DNA of 64,000 nucleotides from CAVTPU01 sp963736695. GTDB taxonomy: Bacteria > Actinomycetota > Actinomycetes > Mycobacteriales > Micromonosporaceae. Position numbers and translations under genes: made by a program. The stretch lies in the NCBI GenBank assembly GCA_963736695.1, contig CAVTPU010000004.1, forward strand, positions 2,356,001 through 2,420,000. The letters are read 5' to 3'. The notes below the pieces were generated by a model. The model was not told where the DNA came from. It saw only the letters and a list, made by a program, of their open reading frames with translations, and did no database searches. Of this stretch, positions 42,752 to 53,738 are shown piece by piece (the first letter of the stretch is position 1; every line of letters starts with the position of its first letter).

Positions 42752-43672
42752 ATGGCCGCGCCGACCCTTGCCGATCAGGCGATCGAGTGGTTTGACCAGC
42801 ACGGACGTGATCTCCCGTGGCGCCGACCCGAGACGACCCCGTGGGGCGTGCTGGTCAGCGAGATCATGTCGCAACAAACCCCTGTGGCGCGTGTCACTCC
42901 GACGTGGGAGACATGGCTCGACCGTTGGCCGACACCCGCAGGGCTCGCCGGCGCCTCCACCGCAGACGCGATCCGACTCTGGGGGCGGCTCGGCTATCCG
43001 CGCCGAGCGCTGCGATTGCATGAGACCTCGATCCTCATCACCACGAGGCACGCGGGGACGGTTCCAGCCGACCTCGATCTGCTGCTGGCGTTGCCGGGGG
43101 TCGGTGGATACACGGCCCGTGCCGTCGCTGTGTTCGCGTTCGGCCAACGCCATCCCGTGGTTGATATCAACGTACGCCGCTTCGCCACGCGGGCTCTCGC
43201 CGGCGCCGCCGAGCCCGGGGCCGCGAACACCGCCGCCGACCTCGCCCGAGTCGAGGCCGCGCTGCCCGAATCGGATGAGCGGGCTGCCCGAGCGAGTGCC
43301 GCGTTCATGGAGCTTGGGGCGCTGGTGTGCACGGCCCGCACACCACGCTGCCCCGAGTGCCCCGTGCGGGCCGAATGCGGATGGATTCGGGCGGGGCGGC
43401 CAGCGCACGTCGGCGGACAAGTCCGTCGAACACAGCCCTTCGCCGGAACCGATCGGCAGGTGCGGGGGCTGCTGCTCGGGCTTGTCCGTGACCGCGACAC
43501 TCCTGTGCCCCGCGTCGAGCTCGATCGGCTGTGGCCGGACACGGTTCAACGAGATCGGGCGTTGACAGGGCTGCTCGATGACGGGTTGTTGGCGCGTGTG
43601 GATGCCGACCTTTTCGCCCTTCCGGGGCTGACCCACGCCGAATTGACCACAGCCGAGGTGCTGGTTGACTGA
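42752..43672 (+). CDS. mutY: A/G-specific adenine glycosylase MutY
   Basis: A 306-residue base-excision enzyme removing adenine mispaired with 8-oxoguanine. Visible are the catalytic Glu in VSEIMSQQTPV, the helix-hairpin-helix LPGVGGYTARAVAVFAFG, and the catalytic Asp in PVVDINVRR. Four cysteines of the [4Fe-4S] cluster show the spacing C-x6-C-x2-C-x5-C (VCTARTPRCPECPVRAECGW). The C-terminal NUDIX-like 8-oxoG reader of E. coli MutY is reduced to ~80 residues, as in many actinobacteria. ATG 42752 is preferred; ATG 42734 is possible. It is convergent with clpC. Confidence 0.94.
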   Translation: MAAPTLADQAIEWFDQHGRDLPWRRPETTPWGVLVSEIMSQQTPVARVTPTWETWLDRWPTPAGLAGASTADAIRLWGRLGYPRRALRLHETSILITTRHAGTVPADLDLLLALPGVGGYTARAVAVFAFGQRHPVVDINVRRFATRALAGAAEPGAANTAADLARVEAALPESDERAARASAAFMELGALVCTARTPRCPECPVRAECGWIRAGRPAHVGGQVRRTQPFAGTDRQVRGLLLGLVRDRDTPVPRVELDRLWPDTVQRDRALTGLLDDGLLARVDADLFALPGLTHAELTTAEVLVD

Positions 43673-43696
43673 CGCCGCAGAACCAACCCAGACGGA

Positions 43697-43733
43697 TGTG
43701 GCCCGTCACCGCAGACGTCGGTGACGGGCCACA
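43697..43733. terminator. Bidirectional terminator between mutY and clpC
   Basis: A 14-bp perfect stem, TGTGGCCCGTCACC (43697-43710) with GGTGACGGGCCACA (43720-43733), nine-base loop, located between two convergent genes. Confidence 0.9.
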
Positions 43734-43745
43734 CTCATACCTGGG

Positions 43746-46289
<2,544 letters not shown>

Positions 46290-46685
46290 TCCCTCGTGCT
46301 CCTCACGTGCACCACGGCCACTGACCGCGGCACCGGGCCTTGGATGCTCTAACTCTATCGCCGTGCGGTGACGACACCATGCGACGCGAGCCGAGAGCGC
46401 ACCCGAAAGACGTCCGACAGGTGCCAAGAGTCCTGTGGGAAAAAGTTCTCAACAGCCGACATAACGCCCAAAGTAATCGGTTTTTACCACCACAAATCCC
46501 CTAGGCCGACTGGGCCTTGCTCAACCCGTACGCGGATAGCGAAATTTCGCGACGGGCCGGCCCAGGCCCGTCGCGGGAGCCAGGTGGGCCCACATCGCCC
46601 ACAAAGACAGCACACCGCGGAGTCGTACCCGGCCTGCGTGGGTGGGTCCGGCTCCGCGGTGGTTCGTCGGGCGAGAAAGACTCCC
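46290..46685. other. clpC upstream spacer and lsr2 3' region
   Basis: About 400 bp without genes. Minus-strand transcripts of lsr2 end here (hairpin at 46548-46575) and that of clpC starts here. The stretch around 46440-46500 is locally AT-rich (AAAAAGTTCTCAACAG, AATCGGTTTTTACC), the most likely clpC promoter area. I did not find a clear HAIR (HspR) or CtsR site. Confidence 0.5.
46548..46575 (-). terminator. lsr2 terminator hairpin
   Basis: An 11-bp perfect stem, CGCGACGGGCC (46548-46558) with GGCCCGTCGCG (46565-46575) and a six-base loop, followed on the minus strand by AAATTT, 110 bp after the lsr2 stop codon. Confidence 0.75.
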
Positions 46686-47039
46686 CTAGCGACCGGCCTC
46701 ACGGTGATATTGATCTACGATCTCCTGCTTGATGCGGCCCCGGGGCGCGACATCAAGCCCCTTGCGCAGGGCCCACGCCCGAATCGCCTTGTTCTGCTCC
46801 CGCTCGCCGGCCACCCCTGGGCGGGCCCGACCAGCACTGCGGCCGAGAGAAACATAGGTGCGGCCGGTCAGCCGTGTCCCGCTCTCAATGTAGGGAGCGA
46901 GAGCGTTGCGGAGCTTGGCTGCATTCTTGGTCGACAGGTCGATCTCGAACGAATGACCGTCGAGCCCGAACTTCACCGTCTCATTCGCCTCGCCGCCATC
47001 GAGGTCGTCGATGAGCTTGGTGATAGTTTCCTTGGCCAC
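46686..47039 (-). CDS. lsr2: Lsr2 nucleoid-associated silencer
   Basis: A 117-residue H-NS-like protein that bridges AT-rich DNA and silences foreign genes. The N-terminal dimer domain shows ETITKLIDDLDGGEANETVKFGLDGHSFEIDLSTKNAAKLRNAL, the C-terminal DNA-binding domain KAIRAWALRKGLDVAPRGRIKQEIVDQYH, where the RGR hook reads the minor groove. The GTG start has AAAGGAA upstream. It sits beside an AT-richer, gene-poor stretch and an ESX-effector operon, possible local targets for silencing (inference). Confidence 0.96.
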   Translation of the reverse strand: MAKETITKLIDDLDGGEANETVKFGLDGHSFEIDLSTKNAAKLRNALAPYIESGTRLTGRTYVSLGRSAGRARPGVAGEREQNKAIRAWALRKGLDVAPRGRIKQEIVDQYHREAGR

Positions 47040-47904
47040 TCGACAATTCCTTTCTTAGGTTCACAGCCGTGCGGATGCGAAACAAACAATAACGTACGCC
47101 TTCCGGATCGACAGTATTTACCCTCACCACAATCACCATGATCGCGCTGCGTTACTCGCGCCTTACTTTGGGGAACAAGATCGCATCCCGGATTCCGGGG
47201 CTGGTCAGAGCCGTCATCAGTCGGTTCACAACCATCCGCCGCGAGCCGCCGAATGCGCCGCCGTGCTCACTCAGGGCTGAAGGCCGGCGCCGAACTGCGA
47301 ACACCCAGTCGCGCGGCGAGCGGGTGTGTAAACAAAGACTCGAAGCGCCGACTTGGCTGACAAGTGCGGACTTTTGCGGTTTTGGCTACCCCGTCACGGG
47401 CGTACTGCGACGTTTGCCCGTGCTTGTCAGAGGCCCTCTGGCGAGTATCGCTAGGCCCTGTCCGGTGAGCTACCGCCCGACGCGCAGAGTAGCGGCGACC
47501 GTCCTCGCGAGACTTTGGCGATCGGGGGTGGCGCCAGAGATTTGACACTCCCGCAATCGGTCGACCGTGGCGTCATTGTTCTGGAACATATCCGTTGGGC
47601 ATCGGGACGATGGGTGGTGACGGCGAGGCAAACAGTGTCACCATCGCCATTCCCCACCACAGTCGAATTCACCCGGCCGTGGTGGCGTCACCGCGCGACA
47701 CGCGATGGCGAACGTCGGATCCTCGACATGTCCAGAACTCAACGTCGCGATCGAGTTGTGGCCTCATTAGCCCGCCTCGCCTCGGCATGGCGCACTGGTC
47801 GAGAATGTGATGAGTCAATGTCCTCATTGCGAAAATTACGATTGAACGTGTAGACCGACTCAATTCCACCCACCACGCACTGCTGGCGCAGTCCCCGCCA
47901 CGTT
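47040..47904. other. 865-bp region with no recognisable gene
   Basis: The lsr2 promoter occupies the first ~100 bp (minus strand). Beyond it the open frames of up to 135 codons on either strand lack ribosome sites and recognisable domains, and their composition is Arg/Pro-rich as expected from chance frames in GC-rich DNA. The base composition is less GC-rich than in the flanking genes. It lies directly downstream of a polymorphic-toxin-like gene, where an immunity gene would be expected. A decayed gene cassette or an unrecognised short gene or RNA are possible. Confidence 0.5.
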
Positions 47905-49980
47905 TCAGCGACCCTGGTCCGGAACTAATGGCGTGGGTCGCGCGTCGGCCGGCAAGAAAAGGTGCCAGTCGCCGTCTGGGGGGCGGGTCGGCTGCCATAT
48001 GCCGCCCACGAGGACCTGCGATGACACGATCTCCTCACCGGTGAGCGAGGTCCAGACCGGTTTGTCGGGAGCCACCACCGCGACACCCAGCTCCCGGGCC
48101 AGCCTGGCTCCCGGCGAGTCGGCCCCACCCGCCGCCGTATGACAGGAGAGCAGTTTGATCCCATCGCCCTCCGGCAACGACAGACGACCAGCGGTGATGA
48201 GATCGCGTATCCCCCGGGCGAACTGCTCCGGCGTGATCAGCTGCCCGTCAATGTGAAAGCCCCGAGTTGAGCCGTGCAGGTCGATGGTGACGAAGCCGTC
48301 GGTGGGATGCACCGCTCGGGCGAAGTCGCGAATGTCGTCGTCGGCAGCGTAGAAGGCGATTCCCGCGTTCGTCGGGAAGGCGTGAGCGACGACCACTGCG
48401 GCCGCCTCGGCGTCACCGAGCAATGGCGTTGCCCCTTGCCGGGGCGGGGTCTGATCTGCGACGCCTTCCACTGTGGCCGTCGCTGAACCTGTGGCCGTCG
48501 CTGAACCTGTGGCAGGCACGCTGTTCGAGACCGGCACGGCGTCTGGCGCGGGCACGCTGTTCGAGACCGGAGGCGTGTGTGAGACTGCATCGCCAGCGGG
48601 CCGCACGAGAGGAATGCCGGTCGGTGAGGTAGCGCCGACGACCGGAGCGGAGACGAGCGGAGACTCCGTGACCGCTGGCACGCCGGACTGGGGCTGTGCA
48701 GGCGTCCACGGTCCTGGTTCGCCGCCCAACGCCGGGCCGCCCAACGACAGAATGTGCGGCACGGACGGGCTGGCGACGCCCCCGGCCCACGACGGCGGGG
48801 CGTTGGTCACCCCGGCGAGCGTCGCCAGCTCCGGATCGGTCACCGGACTATCACCGGATCGGTGCGGCACGACCGGTTGCCCGAGGACGTTTGTCCCCGC
48901 GACGTTGTCGGTGGGCGCGGGATGCCCACTCGGTTCGGCGGGGCGAGGTGGCACCGTTGCCGGCGGGGCCACCGAATCGGGTGCCCGCGACGAGCCGGGT
49001 GATGGAGTCGGATCGGATGACACTGCCGACTCGGACTGCAGCGCCGACTCAGATGAGAGTGCCGAGTCAAACGACAGGACCGAGTCGGGCGACAAGGCTG
49101 CGGCGATGCGAGTGGAGCCGTCGAGGTCGAGTCGTCCGGGTCCCCCAGCCGTGCCGTGCACCAGTTCGGGTCCGACTCCACCGATGAGACCCGAGGTCAC
49201 CGCGATGGCGAGGTCGTGGGCGTCGGGAATCTCCCCATGAGCGAGCGGAGCGACGACGCCGCCCGCCGCTCCCCCTGCGGCGGCGACGCCGGCGGCTCTG
49301 ATGGGGCTTTGCACCGTCGTCGGCGCCCACCGGCCAGCACCGGCGAGAAGCCCACCGGTGATCGCTCCAGCGATCGCGCCGTCCTCTGCCGCGCGGCGGG
49401 TCTTCGCCCAGTCCCATTCTGTCCGGTGGCCCGAGCCGATCTGAATGAGTTGCGCGGTCGCGTCGAGGGTGACATTGACTCCGACCGCGACGCCTATTGC
49501 GGTGATCAACCGCATGATGACCGCTCGAATGGTGATCTGCGCCGCCGCGATCGCGACAGGAATGCCCGACAGGGACACTCCGAAACCGACCGCTGCGCTG
49601 ACCAAGGACGCGATGGTCGCGGCCAACAACACGAGCGCGGCGATATATTCGATCTTCGCGTATTCGACCTCGCGGGCCGTCTCTTCGCACGCATCGCCCA
49701 GCTGTTCGCACGCATGGGCGAGTTCGGCGATGGCCCCGGCGCCTCCACCATCGGCGATGTGACGCCACAGCTGCAGGAACGAGGTCCCTGCGGAACCGCC
49801 GAGCACTGGCGCGACGAGGCTCCCCGCTGCCATGGCCTCGTCGTTCAGCTCCCGCAACCGGCGACCGGCCTCGGCCCAGGCGAGGGCCGACCGCCGCAAC
49901 GCGTCTTCGTCTGCCTGGGGAAACTGCGCCCCGACGACGAAATCTAGGTCGTCGAGCCCGTTCCACAGCGTGATGGTCAC
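47905..49980 (-). CDS. WXG100-type polymorphic secreted effector with caspase-like C-terminal domain
   Basis: A 691-residue protein. Residues 1-~110 form a helical WXG100-like secretion domain (LWNGLDDLDF, then long amphipathic helices). Residues ~110-180 are hydrophobic (AALVLLAATIASLVSAAVGFGVSL). A linker of Ala/Gly, then Ser/Pro/Ala repeats (about 300-530) follows. The C-terminal ~140 residues form an alpha/beta domain with His569 in TIDLHGSTRGF and Cys613 in IKLLSCHTAAGG, spaced and placed as the His-Cys dyad of clan CD (C80/caspase-like) peptidases. GTG 49980 has GGGGGAAG upstream. It is the last gene of a four-gene operon and is expected to be exported by a type VII system encoded elsewhere. 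The protease reading is inference. Confidence 0.75.
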   Translation of the reverse strand: MTITLWNGLDDLDFVVGAQFPQADEDALRRSALAWAEAGRRLRELNDEAMAAGSLVAPVLGGSAGTSFLQLWRHIADGGGAGAIAELAHACEQLGDACEETAREVEYAKIEYIAALVLLAATIASLVSAAVGFGVSLSGIPVAIAAAQITIRAVIMRLITAIGVAVGVNVTLDATAQLIQIGSGHRTEWDWAKTRRAAEDGAIAGAITGGLLAGAGRWAPTTVQSPIRAAGVAAAGGAAGGVVAPLAHGEIPDAHDLAIAVTSGLIGGVGPELVHGTAGGPGRLDLDGSTRIAAALSPDSVLSFDSALSSESALQSESAVSSDPTPSPGSSRAPDSVAPPATVPPRPAEPSGHPAPTDNVAGTNVLGQPVVPHRSGDSPVTDPELATLAGVTNAPPSWAGGVASPSVPHILSLGGPALGGEPGPWTPAQPQSGVPAVTESPLVSAPVVGATSPTGIPLVRPAGDAVSHTPPVSNSVPAPDAVPVSNSVPATGSATATGSATATVEGVADQTPPRQGATPLLGDAEAAAVVVAHAFPTNAGIAFYAADDDIRDFARAVHPTDGFVTIDLHGSTRGFHIDGQLITPEQFARGIRDLITAGRLSLPEGDGIKLLSCHTAAGGADSPGARLARELGVAVVAPDKPVWTSLTGEEIVSSQVLVGGIWQPTRPPDGDWHLFLPADARPTPLVPDQGR

Positions 49981-50033
49981 GATCTTCCTCCCCCGAGAGC
50001 CGGCGATCATCCCGGCAGGTCAACCCTGATAGG

Positions 50034-51251
50034 TCAGGCCCGCACCTGACAGCGCCGCGCGAATCGCACGTCCATCACCTGTGACGCCTCCGCTTCTGTG
50101 ATCGCGACCAGAGCCAGTTGGCGAAGACCTAGGTCGCCGGTCGAGCCCAACTCGTCGAACGGACTCCAACGAAGCGAGTCCGTGAGAACCTCGGTCTGGC
50201 GGCCGTCCGGCGATATGCGCACGAGGGGAGCGTCCGTCGGTTGGCCTGGAGTCCCGCTGGCGAGGTGATAGGTGAACCCTGGACCGACAACGGGCTCCGC
50301 GCCGCGGCCCGCGACCGTGGCCGCCGCCATCAGCTGGTCCAGCGGGATCTCATCAGGCAGTCGACACCCGTGAGCCTCGATGTGGCAGACGAGCGCGAGC
50401 TCCGGTGCGATGCCTCGGACCCGCAGATAGTAGGCGCTGGCCTCCTGCCAGACCCATCGGCCGTCGGTTCGCATGTGCAACGGCACTAGGGCAGCGGCCT
50501 GTGGGTCGAGCGGGTCGTGAACGGAGTTGGCCCGCACGACAAGCCTGCCACGGGAGAGATAGGTGGCGATCCGCTCACGACGCGCTGATTCGGCGATGCG
50601 TGGTCGATTCGGCGAGAAATAGGGCGTCCCGTCGCCGGCCATCCGGTCGAATACCCTCGCGAGCCGTGGTTCGACATTGTCCACAGCAGACTCACGCGCC
50701 TCGGCGAGTGCGTCGGCGTGCCATCGGAAGACCAGGTCGTCTAACACATCCGAGGCCTCGACAGCGGCGAGCTGAATGCTGTGGTCGGGTAGCTGCGGCA
50801 TCTCCTCCCAGCCAGATCTCGCGAACCGGACCGTCGTCTCGTTCACGGTTCGAATCACCAGGTCTGTCCGGTCGCCGGCTGCGGTGACGCCGACGTGATA
50901 GCTCGCCTCAGAATCGCGCATCGATTCACGGCTTCCGTTGGCGACTGCTCGCTTCACGGCCTCGACGACCGCTGAGTCCAAGCGATCCGGTGGAGTGAAG
51001 TCCTGCTGTCGCATGTGGAGGAGGAGGTGCGGCTGCGGCCCGATCCCCGCCTCGGCCTGTGTAGCGGCGTTTTCGGGCCACGCCCAGCGGCCGTCGCTTC
51101 GCCAGTCGGTCTCGATGTGGGGTGCCGACCGGAGATATCCGATGACACGATGCCGGATCTCCGGATCCGGCAAGCGCGGTCGGTCGGGAGAGACGAACCG
51201 ACCCCTCTCGGAAGTTGAGTCGAACAACGCCGCGACGCGAATCACTCGCAT
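50034..51251 (-). CDS. Protein with two copies of a DGRW-W domain
   Basis: A 405-residue soluble protein with an internal duplication. Copy 1 (residues ~8-85) has GRFVSPDRPRLPDPEIRHRVIGYLR ... DGRWAWPENAA ... LLLHM. Copy 2 (~203-295) has YFSPNRPRIAESARRERIATYLSRG ... DGRWVWQEASAYYLRVRGI ... LVCHI. I recall this domain as frequent near ESX effectors of actinomycetes but know no defined function. It may be an adaptor or chaperone for the effector, or contribute immunity. It begins one base after the WXG100-like gene and ends 53 bp before the effector start. Confidence 0.7.
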   Translation of the reverse strand: MRVIRVAALFDSTSERGRFVSPDRPRLPDPEIRHRVIGYLRSAPHIETDWRSDGRWAWPENAATQAEAGIGPQPHLLLHMRQQDFTPPDRLDSAVVEAVKRAVANGSRESMRDSEASYHVGVTAAGDRTDLVIRTVNETTVRFARSGWEEMPQLPDHSIQLAAVEASDVLDDLVFRWHADALAEARESAVDNVEPRLARVFDRMAGDGTPYFSPNRPRIAESARRERIATYLSRGRLVVRANSVHDPLDPQAAALVPLHMRTDGRWVWQEASAYYLRVRGIAPELALVCHIEAHGCRLPDEIPLDQLMAAATVAGRGAEPVVGPGFTYHLASGTPGQPTDAPLVRISPDGRQTEVLTDSLRWSPFDELGSTGDLGLRQLALVAITEAEASQVMDVRFARRCQVRA

Positions 51252-51252
51252 A

Positions 51253-51564
51253 TCAGCCCCCGAAGCGTTCGTTGGCCCGGCGCTCCGCCGTGTCGGCGGC
51301 TGCCGCGCAGAGCCGCATCGATTGGCTCACCTCGCCGACTCGGTCACGCACGGCGCCCATGGCAGTGCGGACCTCGTCAACCGGCGGCAGATAGGCCCGC
51401 GCGAAGTCGGCACCGATGTCGTCGGCACCCCAACAGCCGCTTTCGGCGTCGAGCATCTCGACGATCCGGCCCAAGACGTCGTCGAGGCCGGAGGAGATCC
51501 GGGCGAACCGCGGGGGAAGGTCGGCCACCGCCTCGATGTCGATCTCTGTCCGCCCGCCGATCAT
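51253..51564 (-). CDS. WXG100-like small secreted protein
   Basis: A 103-residue helical protein of ESX size. The central turn SGCWGADDIGADFARAYLP carries a W-x-G-like motif between two long amphipathic helices (DLPPRFARISSGLDDVLGRIVEMLDAE and VDEVRTAMGAVRDRVGEVSQSMRLCAAAADTAERRANERF). It should heterodimerise with, or guide, the effector to a type VII secretion system. The ATG overlaps the stop of the upstream YbaB-like gene (ATGA). Confidence 0.8.
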   Translation of the reverse strand: MIGGRTEIDIEAVADLPPRFARISSGLDDVLGRIVEMLDAESGCWGADDIGADFARAYLPPVDEVRTAMGAVRDRVGEVSQSMRLCAAAADTAERRANERFGG

Positions 51565-51959
51565 CGCGAAACTCCGGCAGACGACCAGTGTTCCGAGCTG
51601 ATGAGGCGGGTGGTCTCGACAGTGCCGTCTGGGGCGATCAGCCGCGCCAAGTGAGGCGGAAGAAGTGCGGTGACTCCCGCCATGATCTGCTCCCGGGCGT
51701 CGGTCTCGGCGTGTTCGGCGGTCTCAACGATCCGGGTCGCCAGCACGGCTGGGCCGAGTCGCGCCAGCGCCCACGGCTCGATCGTGAGTGCGCGGAGATG
51801 GCCCTGACTTCCGACCGTCACGGTGACCGATCGGTCATCGGACTCGCGGGTTGTCTGCCACGACTGTGCTCGCGCGGTGAACCGGCTCAGTGTCGTAGTT
51901 AGCGCGCGACAGTCGTCGAGCATGGAGTCGATGAGTTCCTGGCCCCGTCGTGTCGTCAT
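51561..51959 (-). CDS. YbaB/EbfC-like protein heading the ESX-effector operon
   Basis: A 132-residue protein with the helix-strand-helix look of YbaB/EbfC nucleoid proteins: an N-terminal helix (RRGQELIDSMLDDCRALTTTLSRFTARAQ), a strand pair with DRSVTVTVGSQGHLRALTIEPWAL, and a C-terminal helix. Such genes commonly lead WXG100 operons in actinomycetes. It may be a secretion partner rather than a DNA binder. The ATG has no Shine-Dalgarno sequence but TATCGT seven bases upstream, giving the operon a leaderless promoter. Its stop overlaps the next start. Confidence 0.75.
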   Translation of the reverse strand: MTTRRGQELIDSMLDDCRALTTTLSRFTARAQSWQTTRESDDRSVTVTVGSQGHLRALTIEPWALARLGPAVLATRIVETAEHAETDAREQIMAGVTALLPPHLARLIAPDGTVETTRLISSEHWSSAGVSR

Positions 51960-52048
51960 GCGACCGACGATAACGGCCGCCCTCCGGACTCGGAACGGTC
52001 ACGCCGAGCCTGTGGATAACTGTGTGGGGTTGTGGATAACCCGAAACG

Positions 52049-52807
52049 TCACCGATTTCGCTCGAAGACCATTCGCAGACCGATCAAGGTGATCATCGGT
52101 TCGTGGTGGGTGATCGTGCGACACTCGTCGAGAACGACCGACGCGAGACCCCCAGTGGCGATCACTGCTCTGAGCTCCCCGAGTTCCTCGGCCATCCGTT
52201 CCACGATCCGGTCGACCTGCCCCGCGAAACCGTAATACATGCCCGACTGCAGACACTCCACGGTGTTCTTTCCGATCACCGCACGCGGCTTTGCCGGCTC
52301 GACCGAGCGCAGCTGAGCCGCCCGTGCCGCGAGCGCGTCGGACGAAATCTCGATGCCGGGAGCGAAGACCCCACCGAGGAACTCGCCCCGCTCGCTGATG
52401 ACGTCGAAGTTCGTGGTCGTACCAAAATCAACCACAATGGACGGTCCACCATAGATTGTGTAGGCGGCCAACGTGTTGACCACCCGATCCGAGCCGACCT
52501 CTTTAGGGTTGTCGATCGCGAGATGAACGCCGGTGCGCACCCCCGGCTCGACCACCACGCTCGGCACATCGCCGAAATAGCGCTGCAGCATGGTGCGCAG
52601 CGACCGCAACGCTGGCGGAACCGTCGAGCAGGCCGCGATGCCGGTGACCGCGACCGCGTCGGTCGCCAGCAAACCACGAAACAACAGCCCCAACTCGTCA
52701 GCCGTCGACCGCGGATCGGTGCGGACCCGCCAGCTGTGCACGAGCTGGTCACCGTCGAATGTCGCGAGGACCGTGTTGGTGTTTCCGATGTCGATACAGA
52801 GCAGCAC
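52049..52807 (-). CDS. coaX: Type III pantothenate kinase
   Basis: A 252-residue enzyme phosphorylating pantothenate, the committing step to coenzyme A. The ASKHA-fold motifs are clear: DIGNTNTVLATFDGD at the start, GVRTGVHLAIDNPKEVGSDRVVNTLAAY, VVDFGTTTNFDVI, and the later KNTVECLQSGMYYGFAGQVD. The GTG start lies ten bases after nadC. TAGGCT, seven bases upstream of it, overlaps the nadC stop, so coaX may have its own leaderless promoter in addition to read-through. Confidence 0.95.
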   Translation of the reverse strand: MLLCIDIGNTNTVLATFDGDQLVHSWRVRTDPRSTADELGLLFRGLLATDAVAVTGIAACSTVPPALRSLRTMLQRYFGDVPSVVVEPGVRTGVHLAIDNPKEVGSDRVVNTLAAYTIYGGPSIVVDFGTTTNFDVISERGEFLGGVFAPGIEISSDALAARAAQLRSVEPAKPRAVIGKNTVECLQSGMYYGFAGQVDRIVERMAEELGELRAVIATGGLASVVLDECRTITHHEPMITLIGLRMVFERNR

Positions 52808-52817
52808 GGCCGACAGC

Positions 52818-53738
52818 CTAACCCCGCGGTCGCAGATCGACCGCGATATCCAGGATCGGCGACGAATGGGTGAGCGCGCCGACGGAGAGATAGTCGACGC
52901 CGGTCGACGCGTATTCAGCCGCGACTTCCAGGGACAAGCCTCCGGTCGCCTCCAGCTCGGCCACCTCCCCGACCGCCGCGACCACCTCGCGCAGTCGCTG
53001 CGGCGTCATGTTGTCGCACAGCAGAAAAGTCGCTCCGGCAGTCACCGCCTCGATCGCTTCCTCAACGGTGGTGACCTCGACCTGCACCGGAACATCGGGA
53101 AAGACGGAGCACACCCGGGCATAGGCGGCGGCGACCCCACCTGCGGCGAGTTTGTGATTGTCCTTCACCATCGCCACGTCGTGCAGGCCCATCCGCTTGT
53201 TCGTGCCACCGCCCGCGCGCACGGCGTATTTCTCCAAGACCCGCAGTCCAGGCGTCGTCTTGCGAGTGTCGAGCACCACGGCTTTCGTCCCGGCGAGCGC
53301 GTCGGCCCACGCCCGGGTGTGGGTGGCGATTCCGGAGATTCGGCACAGCAGGTTGAGCGCGGTCCGTTCGGCGGTGAGCAGGGTCCGGGTCGGACCAGTG
53401 ACGGTGGCCAGCACATCACCGCGCGCGACCCGCGTGCCATCCACAACCAACTGATCGAACCGTACGCCGTGCCGGCCCGCGAGGTCGAAGACGGCCGCCG
53501 CCACCGGCAGTCCGGCCACGACGCCGCTGGCGCGCGCCACGACGTCGGCGACGTCGACCTGGCCGCCGGGGATCGTGGCGGCCGAGGTGACGTCGACGCC
53601 GTCGATGCCACCGAGGTCCTCGGCGAGCGCCGTCACAACGATCCGCCGCACCTCCATTGGATCGAGGCCGCACTCGCGCAACCGATCCGCGACCGGCGTG
53701 GCGATCGTCCCGGCGATCGACTCACCGTGGTTGGTCAT
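52818..53738 (-). CDS. nadC: Nicotinate-nucleotide pyrophosphorylase (quinolinate PRTase)
   Basis: A 306-residue enzyme joining quinolinate and PRPP to form nicotinate mononucleotide. Characteristic parts: ALAEDLGGIDGVDVTSAATIP, LNLLCRISGIATHTRAW, VLDTRKTTPGLRVLEKYAVRAGGGTNKRMGLHDVAMVKDNH and VEVTTVEEAIEAVTAGA. The ATG overlaps the nadB stop codon (ATGA). It works with NadB from the same operon; nadA is not in the window. Confidence 0.96.
   Translation of the reverse strand: MTNHGESIAGTIATPVADRLRECGLDPMEVRRIVVTALAEDLGGIDGVDVTSAATIPGGQVDVADVVARASGVVAGLPVAAAVFDLAGRHGVRFDQLVVDGTRVARGDVLATVTGPTRTLLTAERTALNLLCRISGIATHTRAWADALAGTKAVVLDTRKTTPGLRVLEKYAVRAGGGTNKRMGLHDVAMVKDNHKLAAGGVAAAYARVCSVFPDVPVQVEVTTVEEAIEAVTAGATFLLCDNMTPQRLREVVAAVGEVAELEATGGLSLEVAAEYASTGVDYLSVGALTHSSPILDIAVDLRPRG

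Noticed and set aside
46430..46510. HspR (HAIR) or CtsR site before clpC
   Set aside because: I looked for CTTGAGT-N7-ACTCAAG and GGTCAAA-type repeats and found no convincing match.
47138..47545. 135-codon frame in the gap beside lsr2
   Set aside because: No Shine-Dalgarno or TANNNT signal at the proper distance, Arg-rich chance composition, and no similarity I can recognise.
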